Positions 1 through 5,389 of a stretch of DNA of 6,373 bases are shown here, piece after piece (the first letter of the stretch is position 1; every line of letters starts with the position of its first letter). Below the pieces are notes generated by a model. That model was not told the DNA's origin, did not search any database, and saw only the letters and a program-made list of their open reading frames with translations. Location: NCBI GenBank assembly GCA_020059985.1, contig JAGVCI010000031.1:1-6373 (forward strand), written 5' to 3'. The DNA is from Candidatus Peribacterales bacterium. Lineage in GTDB: Bacteria > Patescibacteriota > Gracilibacteria > Peribacterales > Peribacteraceae. The position numbers and the translations under genes were made by a program.

Positions 1-719
1 ATCAGCCAGCCGAGTTTGGTGAGGTCAGGGTGCCAGAACGTGAGCGTGGGGCGGTACCCCGCGACGATCGTTCCCCCCAAGCGCACGATCACGTAGATGA
101 TGGATCCGAGAAGCGTTCCGTAGATGGGGCCGAATTCTCCGAAGGTTGGAGTGAGGTAGAGCGTTCCGAAGATCGTCCCGAGCGTATAGAGCACCGGTGT
201 GATGCCGTAGACCCAGTACTTTTGGATCGTGATCAGATACTGACCGAACGCATTCCCGAAGACGAAGAGAAAGTTCGTGAGGAGCGCGATTCGTCCGAAC
301 GCAATGTAGAGCTCCAAATTTTCTCCCGTAAAGCCCGTCATGTACGGCGCGAGTGTCGGGAGTGCGACGGCAAGAACGAGAGCGAGCACACCGAACACCA
401 TCGCTGCGACGCTCGTGACTCCGCTCAAGAGTCCCGACATTTCTCTCGTGTTCGCGCTCGCTTTGTAGCGCGCAAGGAGCGGCACGAGTGCGACCGAGAA
501 CCCCGCCATGATGGTGATCTGAAAGAGGAGGTCACTCGGACGGAACGCTGCGATGTACACGTCGGCAACGGAGGAAACTCCGACCGGGAATGTTGCAGCG
601 AGAGTGTTGTCACGGAGGAGTCCGACGAGTGATGCCGCAAATTGCGTAACCGCGAGAACAGCCGCACCACCGAGGATGCGGTGCTGAGCAAAAATGGATG
701 TGACGCTTGAAATGCGCAT
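1..719 (-). CDS. murJ: Lipid II flippase MurJ/MviN family, 5' part (C-terminus beyond left edge)
   Basis: The frame is open from ATG at 717-719 to the left edge, giving 239 residues of a protein normally about 450-550 long. The product belongs to the MurJ/MviN branch of the MOP transporter superfamily, which flips undecaprenyl-linked peptidoglycan precursor (lipid II) across the cytoplasmic membrane. The sequence shows an N-terminal hydrophobic helix leading into LLRDNTLAATF (34-44), then ADVYIAAFRPSDLLFQI (52-68) and MAGFSVALVPLLARY (71-85), which match the family's RD motif, helix-2 Asp and FSxAFVP block. Further hydrophobic helices lie at about 99-121, 141-160, 167-190 and 199-222. The Arg-Arg of the E. 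coli LLRR motif is replaced by LLFQ, so this is a divergent version. An in-frame TAG lies 14 codons upstream and ATG 719 is the first start after it; no Shine-Dalgarno sequence precedes it. It is divergent from the gene at 998. Family assignment is confident; strict orthology to E. coli MurJ is less so. Confidence 0.86.
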   Translation of the reverse strand, partial: MRISSVTSIFAQHRILGGAAVLAVTQFAASLVGLLRDNTLAATFPVGVSSVADVYIAAFRPSDLLFQITIMAGFSVALVPLLARYKASANTREMSGLLSGVTSVAAMVFGVLALVLAVALPTLAPYMTGFTGENLELYIAFGRIALLTNFLFVFGNAFGQYLITIQKYWVYGITPVLYTLGTIFGTLYLTPTFGEFGPIYGTLLGSIIYVIVRLGGTIVAGYRPTLTFWHPDLTKLGWL

Positions 720-881
720 TGCGGGAACGATACCGAAGTGGGATCGATCCTACGAGTAATCCGTGCGCTGAATATCAGTTTTTTCTCTTATTTAAGCCAA
801 AAATTCGACTCCAATTTTGATGCATATTCAGGGAAGGCGATTACAATGTGCGCATTCAGGCAGTGAAAGCTGTTTGGATAC
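720..881. other. Intergenic region between divergent murJ and the hairpin; no gene seen
   Basis: This AT-rich stretch separates murJ (minus) from the hairpin at 882. For murJ, a weak minus-strand promoter could be TTGGCT (800-795), 18 bp, GATATT (776-771), giving a leader of about 45 nt that includes the 10-bp palindrome GGATCGATCC (741-750). An alternative is TATCGT (732-727) placed directly before the ATG. On the plus strand TTGATG (817-822) and TACAAT (842-847) could drive a short RNA ending in the T-run at 958-962, but the 19 bp spacer is long. ATTCAGG occurs twice, at 826-832 and 854-860. None of these is strong alone. Confidence 0.3.
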
Positions 882-962
882 CCCTGGAGAAGCACTGGGT
901 GGAGGCATGAACAGTCCCCCCTGGCCCAATGCCGACCGTCCCAACTTCTCCAGGGACTTTTT
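882..962 (+). ncRNA. Large structured hairpin plus T-run: candidate small RNA or insulating terminator
   Basis: CCCTGGAGAAG (882-892) is perfectly complementary to CTTCTCCAGGG (945-955). Inside, TGGG (896-899) pairs with CCCA (940-943), TGG (900-902) with CCG (936-938, one wobble), and GGCAT (904-908) with ATGCC (929-933). This leaves a 20-nt C-rich apical loop (909-928). The result is about 23 pairs in one 74-nt hairpin. Two bases later comes TTTTT (958-962), so on the plus strand the element has the form of an intrinsic terminator, though its stem is much longer than usual. No coding gene lies upstream on this strand, so either it ends a short noncoding transcript or it shields the promoter of the next gene. 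It lacks the SRP RNA signature loop, and I could not match it to 6S RNA, tRNA or a riboswitch. Confidence 0.5.
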
Positions 963-988
963 GCGTGAATAGAAAACCCTGTTACAAT
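961..988 (+). promoter_or_regulatory. Promoter of the gene at 998, extended -10, predicts leaderless mRNA
   Basis: A -35-like TTGCGT (961-966) is followed after 16 bp by TACAAT (983-988), five of six matches to TATAAT. A TGn extended -10 element precedes it (TG at 980-981). Only 9 nt separate the -10 from ATG 998, so transcription starting about 7 nt downstream would give a leader of 0-3 nt. There is no room for a ribosome binding site. The same geometry recurs before purL. Confidence 0.55.
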
Positions 989-997
989 TACGCACTT

Positions 998-1447
998 ATG
1001 CCCAAGGAATACATCATCACCGTTGAGACGGACAAAGATCGCATGGAAGAACTCGCCCAGAAAGTTCGAGAAAGGAAGGACACAGATCCAGGCAACTTGG
1101 ACTCTCGCGAGAAAGTTCTTCTCGCTATCGTGCATAGTGTCAAAAAGAATGTGCGCCACCTCTCCTACAAGCTTTTCGCAGGACAAGGCACAATCGCTTT
1201 TCTCGATATTCCAGAAGAAGACGTTGATGCGGTAGAGAAATGCTTAGATCACCTGCAACCATTCTTGGTGAACAAACAGAAGACCATGACGGAAAAGAAG
1301 CTCGAAAAGAAAATTGAGAAAGGAAAAATGCCTGAGTGGTGGGGCGAAGCACTCTTCAATAAACATAAAATGGGGAAAACCCCCTCGACATCAAAATGGA
1401 TCTACCGAAAATTCTTTCGTAAGCTCGTTGGAAAGAACGGGAAATAA
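998..1447 (+). CDS. Hypothetical small basic protein (149 aa)
   Basis: I do not recognise this protein. The N-terminal half looks like a compact alpha/beta domain: a strand (EYIITVE, 4-10), a charged helix (about 12-28), a helix with KVLLAIVHSV (39-48), a strand (GTIAFLDIP, 64-72) and a helix (74-90). The C-terminal third is strongly basic and lysine-rich (KKLEKKIEKGK at 100-110, RKFFRKLVGKNGK at 137-149) with a WW pair at 114-115, suggesting contact with nucleic acid or membrane phosphates; that is inference. There is no signal peptide or membrane segment. The frame stays open upstream to an ATG at 929, but that start lies inside the hairpin and upstream of the predicted transcription start. 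ATG 998 fits the promoter and the change to protein-like composition. The gene is clearly more AT-rich than murJ or purL. It is separated from purL by 62 bp, and purL has its own promoter signals. Confidence 0.72.
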   Translation: MPKEYIITVETDKDRMEELAQKVRERKDTDPGNLDSREKVLLAIVHSVKKNVRHLSYKLFAGQGTIAFLDIPEEDVDAVEKCLDHLQPFLVNKQKTMTEKKLEKKIEKGKMPEWWGEALFNKHKMGKTPSTSKWIYRKFFRKLVGKNGK

Positions 1448-1472
1448 ACTCTGCGATTCACCGGAAATTTTT

Positions 1473-1500
1473 TTGAGGATACGTGTATTTCCTGCATACT
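1473..1500 (+). promoter_or_regulatory. Promoter of purL, leaderless geometry
   Basis: TTGAGG (1473-1478) is followed after 16 bp by CATACT (1495-1500), a reasonable -10. A run of seven T (1468-1474) leads into the -35. The -10 ends 9 nt before ATG 1510, matching exactly the spacing before the gene at 998. No purine repressor site is recognisable. The T-run could also help stop transcription from the gene upstream, but I see no convincing stem before it. Confidence 0.45.
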
Positions 1501-1509
1501 TGTTCTGTA

Positions 1510-3972
1510 ATGAACGCCTCACCTTCGCCCTCGGTCACATCGCTCCCCTTCTCACAGATGACCGATGACGCGGTGAGCGCGGAACTCAAGAAATATCAGA
1601 TCGGGCTGACGGTCGAGGAAGCGCGCAAAGTGAGCGCGATGCTTGGTCGCGATCCGACGCTCACGGAGGCCGTGATTTGGGGAATCCAAGGGAGCGAGCA
1701 TTGTAGCTACAAATCGTCACGCCGGTTCCTCAAGCAATTCCTCACGGATGGGAAACACATCATCCTCGGACCCAAGGAAGATAGCGGCATCGTCGCGATC
1801 ACGGACGGACCCAAGGGCAAACGCTGGGGACTGGTGATTTCCCATGAGTCACACAACCACCCGTCACAGATAGTTCCGTACGAGGGAGCAGCAACTGGCA
1901 TCGGTGGATGTGTCCGCGATGTGGTCTGCATGGGAGCACGCGTCGTCGGGTGTCTCGATATGCTGCGCCTCGGAGACCTAAAGACAGAAGAGTCCCGCAC
2001 CATCGCCGCAGAGATTGCGCGGGGGATCGCTGGCTACGGCAATCCGCTCGGGATCCCGAACCTCGGAGGCGACACCGTGTTCGACGCGTCGTATAACAGC
2101 AACTGTCTCGTGAACGCCGTCGTCGTCGGCATCGTCCGCGAAGATGAGATCATTCATAGTTACGTACCCGAGGAAGCAGGCGAGGTCGGCTACGACATCA
2201 TCCTCATCGGAAAACCAACGGACCGCAGCGGATTTGGTGGCGCGGCTTTCGCGTCCGCCTCTATGGAAGAGGAGAAGCGCGAACAGAACACCGGCGCCGT
2301 GCAGGAGCCAAACCCCTTCCTCGAACGACATTTGCTTGCATCGACCTATGCACTCTTCGACTGGCTCGCAGCCGAGGGCAAGCTCGATAAGGTCAGCTTC
2401 AAAGATCTCGGCGCGGGAGGAGTCGTCTGTGCAGCCGTGGAGCAGGTCGCGGGCCCCGGGTTTGGCGCAGAAGTCACTCTCGACAATGTTCATGTCTCCG
2501 TCGCGGGTCTTCCGCCCGAGGTGATCGCGTGCGCGGAAACGCAGGAACGCTTCTGCTGGATGTGTCACCCGAGCCTCACGAATTTCATCCTCAAGCACTA
2601 CAACGAACACTGGGATCTCCCTTCCGTCGCCGAGAATGCGCGCGCGAGTGTGATCGGGAAGGTGACGGCAGATCCACTCTTCCGTTTGCGACATAAAGGA
2701 GCAATTGTCTGCGAAGCGAAGTCACTCGATATCACGAGTGGACTTTCTTACGAGCGGCCGACCACGAAGCGAGTCTCACGGTCCGCTGAGCCCGAGATCG
2801 TCTGCGCCAATGGCCGCGTGACCGTCACCGTCAGAGAAAAACCATTTACGTCGACCATCCAATCTATCTTCGAAGCGATGCTTGGTCACCCGAATGTCGG
2901 AGGATGGGAACCGATCATTCGTCACTACGACAAAGATGTCATCGGCAACACACGGATCGAAGCGGGCGAAGCAGATGCATCAGTCCTCACTCCGCTCCAG
3001 GATCTCGCATCCTACGTCCACACTGGCACGCACCCGGGGTGGGACACGCTTCCGAAAGATGATCGTCACTGCGGGGTTGCTCTCGCCGCTGACGGCAAAG
3101 GTCGCTACGGACGCATCGATCCGTATCTCCAGGGACTGAACGCAGCCGTGGAATCTATGCGTAACGTCGTCGCGGTTGGCGCTACGCCACGAGCCTTGAG
3201 TGACTGTCTCAACTACGGAAATCCGGAAATCCCCGAACAATTGAGTGATCTTGCGGAAGGCGTACGCGGTATCGCCGACGCTTCACGCTCCATCACCTTC
3301 GACGGAGAGCCGGTGCCTGTGATCTCGGGCAACGTGAGTCTTTACAACGGACGCCCCGACGGATCGGCGATCGATCCTACCGCGACCGTCTGCTGCATCG
3401 GCGTACTCTCCGATGCGCGCAAAGCGGTTCCTATGCAGCTCCAGTCTGCTGATTCTCTGCTTGTCGTCATCGGCGAACGAAAAGATGAATGTGGCGCATC
3501 GCTCTACTATGAAACCTTGGAAGAGATGTCCGGAGCCCCTCGCGACGCGCTCCTCGGAAAGTCTGTCCCCTCTCCGTCACTCGATCAGGTCTCGGCGGAG
3601 TGCGCACTCGTGATCGCAGCGATCGATGCCGGACTCGTCCGCTCCTCGCACGATATCTCCGATGGTGGTCTACTCCTCGCGCTCCGCGAGATGATGAAAC
3701 CGCAACGCAAGCGCGGGGGAGAGATCGGAATCACTGTCGACATCGCAACGGTTGCGGGCAACTTGCGTCCCGATGCCACGCTCTTCAGTGAGACGGGAGG
3801 TTTTGTTTTGGAAGTGAGCGAAGACAAACTTGCTGCTTTGGAAAAGCTCGGCAAGAAACACAAAGTGCCGGTCACATCGATCGGTCGAACGAGGAAAGGC
3901 GCAGAGCTCTCAGTATCCCTCAAAGGCGACATACTTGTGCGTTTCACACCAAAATCCCACACGTCAAAATAG
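1510..3972 (+). CDS. purL: Phosphoribosylformylglycinamidine synthase subunit PurL
   Basis: PurL converts FGAR, ATP and ammonia (from glutamine via PurQ, with PurS as bridge) to FGAM, the fourth step of purine synthesis, in the cytosol. From ATG 1510 the protein has 820 residues, longer than the roughly 600-740 usual for small-type PurL, and it lacks a fused glutaminase domain. Visible motifs in order: GSEHCSYKSSRRF (61-73), the catalytic SHESHNHPS block (111-119), PYEGAATGIGG (123-133), GNPLGIPNLGGDT (177-189), TDRSGFGGAAF (237-247), KDLGAGG (298-304) and ETQERFCWMC (343-352). The second half has GRYGRIDPY (531-539), DCLNYGNPEIPE (565-576), SGNVSLYN (606-613) and SSHDISDGG (712-720). This is the duplicated AIRS-like architecture of the family. 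About 25 residues at 493-518 look like an insertion relative to the B. subtilis type. The start is uncertain: the first 16 residues are low-complexity, and ATG 1558 after a pyrimidine-rich stretch is the main alternative. Neither purQ nor purS is adjacent. Confidence 0.96.
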   Translation: MNASPSPSVTSLPFSQMTDDAVSAELKKYQIGLTVEEARKVSAMLGRDPTLTEAVIWGIQGSEHCSYKSSRRFLKQFLTDGKHIILGPKEDSGIVAITDGPKGKRWGLVISHESHNHPSQIVPYEGAATGIGGCVRDVVCMGARVVGCLDMLRLGDLKTEESRTIAAEIARGIAGYGNPLGIPNLGGDTVFDASYNSNCLVNAVVVGIVREDEIIHSYVPEEAGEVGYDIILIGKPTDRSGFGGAAFASASMEEEKREQNTGAVQEPNPFLERHLLASTYALFDWLAAEGKLDKVSFKDLGAGGVVCAAVEQVAGPGFGAEVTLDNVHVSVAGLPPEVIACAETQERFCWMCHPSLTNFILKHYNEHWDLPSVAENARASVIGKVTADPLFRLRHKGAIVCEAKSLDITSGLSYERPTTKRVSRSAEPEIVCANGRVTVTVREKPFTSTIQSIFEAMLGHPNVGGWEPIIRHYDKDVIGNTRIEAGEADASVLTPLQDLASYVHTGTHPGWDTLPKDDRHCGVALAADGKGRYGRIDPYLQGLNAAVESMRNVVAVGATPRALSDCLNYGNPEIPEQLSDLAEGVRGIADASRSITFDGEPVPVISGNVSLYNGRPDGSAIDPTATVCCIGVLSDARKAVPMQLQSADSLLVVIGERKDECGASLYYETLEEMSGAPRDALLGKSVPSPSLDQVSAECALVIAAIDAGLVRSSHDISDGGLLLALREMMKPQRKRGGEIGITVDIATVAGNLRPDATLFSETGGFVLEVSEDKLAALEKLGKKHKVPVTSIGRTRKGAELSVSLKGDILVRFTPKSHTSK

Positions 3973-3985
3973 GGTTTCAGATCGT

Positions 3986-4006
3986 AGTGGAGAGCAGAAC
4001 TCCACT
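3986..4006. repeat. Perfect 7-bp inverted repeat downstream of purL
   Basis: AGTGGAG (3986-3992) and CTCCACT (4000-4006) flank a 7-nt loop AGCAGAA. The element lies 14 bp after the purL stop and ends 3 bp before the -35 of the next gene. No T-run follows, so it is a poor intrinsic terminator; it could be an mRNA 3'-end stabiliser or an operator. A second, weaker inverted repeat TGACA/TGTCA (4011-4015 and 4022-4026) overlaps the -35. Confidence 0.4.
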
Positions 4007-4009
4007 CAG

Positions 4010-4038
4010 TTGACACTACACTGTCACGCTGATTCAAT
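4010..4038 (+). promoter_or_regulatory. Near-consensus promoter of the LPXTG surface-protein gene
   Basis: A perfect TTGACA -35 (4010-4015) is followed after the ideal 17 bp by TTCAAT (4033-4038, four of six). A TGn extended -10 element precedes it (TG at 4030-4031). The predicted start is near 4045, leaving a leader of about 18 nt that is almost all pyrimidine (CTTTACCCTTCTTCATCC) and has no Shine-Dalgarno sequence. This is the best housekeeping-type promoter in the window. Confidence 0.65.
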
Positions 4039-4062
4039 GGATCCCTTTACCCTTCTTCATCC

Positions 4063-5217
4063 ATGCAGAGATTTCTTTTTTCAGCGGCCACGGCAACTCT
4101 GCTTTCTTTTGCGTCTCTTCCGGCGGTCGCCGCAGATCCGACACTCACTGTTGAGCAAGCCAGTGCATCGAGTCGCTTGGGAACATGGCTTCTCGTTATG
4201 CCGAACGGCACCCTTGTCGAGAACCATAGGGGTGATCGTATCCAAATCGTCCAATCCGCTCATCCTGGTATCTACACCATCAACGTCGATCCACCGAGCA
4301 ATGCCATAACTACAATCACCCTCTTAGACGAGAGCCGCCGCATCGTTGAGCAAGTGGAAGACAGACGTCTGTCGTTCACGCTCACCGGAGCCTCGATGAC
4401 GATCGAACTCGGTTACCGCTTCCTCGGTTCCGTGAAAGTGCAAAGCATCCCGAGCGGACAGGAGTTCTCCATGACCGGTTCTGACGGCAGCGTCCGCGAA
4501 GGCACGACACCGGAGGACTACATTGGAATTCCCGCTGTCACCTATCGTGTGATCTACGGATCGCACCCACGCTGCGTGCCTCCGCGTGCGCAGGAGCGCT
4601 CTCTCGGTGCCACCGAATCGATCATCTTCGTCGGTCGATACTCCTGTGATAACGCATTGCCCACACCACCGACTCCTCCGGCTCCACCCGCTCCACCACG
4701 TCCCCCTGTTTCTCCAGTCAGTCAGGAATCCGAACTGCGAATGCAACTCACTGGAAGCCAAACCGAAGTGATGCCGGGTGAGACGTTCACCGTCGATCTG
4801 AATCTCCACAACATTGGTCGATCGACACTGCGCAACGTGGCCGCAACGCTCTTTTTCGACGCAGCGATGGTGAGTCCGGTCTTCCCTATTCCCAGCGGCG
4901 CGATTCAGACGCAGCCAAACTCCATCGTGTGGTTGATCCCCTTCTTGGACGCGGGTCAGAGCTTCTCGACGCCGATCACCATGAAAGCATTAGACAACTT
5001 GAGTGCTGGCACGCAGACCGTGATCTCCGCTGGCGGATCTGCAGACAATCTCTCGTCGGCTGGAACGAATGTCCGTGACACGAATGATCGCATCACCGTT
5101 GGTGGCGTGGTTCTCCCGGCAACGGGATGGAATGCCGCGGGTGCGATGGCTGCCCTCTGGGGCTTAGCCGCTCTCCTCTTTGCCCTCACGATCAGCGTTA
5201 AACGACGCGTAGTATAG
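4063..5217 (+). CDS. Secreted surface protein: PEGA-like domain, Pro-rich linker, DUF11-like domain, LPATG sorting signal
   Basis: This 384-residue protein is built for export and wall attachment. It begins with a signal peptide (1 to about 24; hydrophobic core TATLLSFASL and AVAA before D25). Residues 28-195 form a region shared with the next gene. This includes a PEGA-like repeat (GSVKVQSIPSG at 122-132, EGTTPEDY at 146-153) and a cysteine pair C171/C195. A proline-rich linker follows (200-218), then a beta-rich domain (about 223-347) with MPGETFTVDLNLHNIG, typical of DUF11/CARDB-like Ig folds. LPATG (351-355), a hydrophobic segment (about 357-377) and KRR (380-382) form a classic sortase sorting signal. 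Sortase would cut between T and G and link the protein to peptidoglycan or pilin; no sortase gene is in the window. The start is fixed by the signal peptide. The function beyond surface display is unknown. It has its own promoter and lies 90 bp after purL. Confidence 0.86.
   Translation: MQRFLFSAATATLLSFASLPAVAADPTLTVEQASASSRLGTWLLVMPNGTLVENHRGDRIQIVQSAHPGIYTINVDPPSNAITTITLLDESRRIVEQVEDRRLSFTLTGASMTIELGYRFLGSVKVQSIPSGQEFSMTGSDGSVREGTTPEDYIGIPAVTYRVIYGSHPRCVPPRAQERSLGATESIIFVGRYSCDNALPTPPTPPAPPAPPRPPVSPVSQESELRMQLTGSQTEVMPGETFTVDLNLHNIGRSTLRNVAATLFFDAAMVSPVFPIPSGAIQTQPNSIVWLIPFLDAGQSFSTPITMKALDNLSAGTQTVISAGGSADNLSSAGTNVRDTNDRITVGGVVLPATGWNAAGAMAALWGLAALLFALTISVKRRVV
4660..4707 (+). repeat. Proline-rich linker coding repeat
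   Basis: These codons encode P-TPP-TPP-APP-APP-RPP, an approximate 9-nt repeat within the surface-protein gene. Such linkers in wall-anchored proteins form stiff stalks that hold domains away from the wall. It separates the PEGA-like region from the DUF11-like domain. Confidence 0.7.
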
Positions 5218-5260
5218 AACAGTGATTAAAACGAGATGTACGGGGAAGGGTTCCGTCTGA

Positions 5261-5284
5261 GCAGTGCACTCCGTGCGCTGCTTT
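5261..5284 (+). terminator. GC-rich hairpin after the LPXTG gene, candidate terminator
   Basis: GCAGTGCAC (5261-5269) pairs with GTGCGCTGC (5273-5281) over nine pairs (one G-T wobble) around a TCC loop, and TTT follows at once. It begins 43 bp after the stop codon. Stem strength is good but the U-tract is short, so termination may be partial. Bases 5272-5277 can instead pair with 5364-5369. Confidence 0.5.
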
Positions 5285-5304
5285 GGCGGAAGTGAGTCCT
5301 GGGG

Positions 5305-5321
5305 GGAAACCTACGGTTTCC
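5305..5321. repeat. 7-bp inverted repeat in the spacer before the SLH gene
   Basis: GGAAACC (5305-5311) and GGTTTCC (5315-5321) flank a TAC loop. TCCTGG occurs as a direct repeat around it (5297-5302 and 5319-5324). It lies within an outer enclosure formed by TTTGGCGG (5282-5289) and CCGCCAGA (5352-5359, one wobble). It may be an operator just upstream of the promoter or part of a structured RNA. Confidence 0.4.
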
Positions 5322-5332
5322 TGGCCGTTCAA

Positions 5333-5361
5333 TTGCGAAAGAGGGCAAAACCCGCCAGAAT
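5333..5361 (+). promoter_or_regulatory. Candidate promoter of the SLH-protein gene
   Basis: TTGCGA (5333-5338) and CAGAAT (5356-5361) are separated by 17 bp, each with four of six matches to consensus. The predicted start near 5368 leaves a leader of about 22 nt that is pyrimidine-rich (CCATTTCCCCTCTCTCCGT) and lacks a Shine-Dalgarno sequence. This resembles the leader of the paralogous gene upstream. Confidence 0.4.
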
Positions 5362-5389
5362 ACCGCACGACCATTTCCCCTCTCTCCGT

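Noticed and set aside
30..632. 200-codon plus-strand ORF opposite murJ
   Set aside because: It is antisense to the clear MurJ frame, and its product is an unnatural mix of charged residues without a fold or known motif.
768..784. CTGA-ATA-TCAG followed by T6 as a terminator
   Set aside because: The stem is only four pairs, and no plus-strand gene lies upstream.
882..955. SRP RNA, 6S RNA or tRNA identity for the hairpin
   Set aside because: The SRP GGAA loop with its conserved flanks is absent, there is no central bubble of 6S type, and there is no T-loop or anticodon arm.
929..997. Upstream ATG at 929 extending the hypothetical protein by 23 residues
   Set aside because: The extension reads through the hairpin's 3' arm, T-run and promoter, and would lie upstream of the predicted transcription start.
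788..1186. 132-codon minus-strand ORF crossing the hairpin and the gene at 998
   Set aside because: It overlaps the better-supported plus-strand gene and the 74-nt hairpin, and shows no recognisable motif or promoter.
1483..1509. Upstream ATG at 1483 for purL
   Set aside because: It lies between the -35 and -10 elements, and its extra residues have no counterpart in PurL.
1978..2694. 238-codon minus-strand ORF inside purL
   Set aside because: It is a shadow of the conserved PurL frame in a GC-rich gene; no domain is visible.
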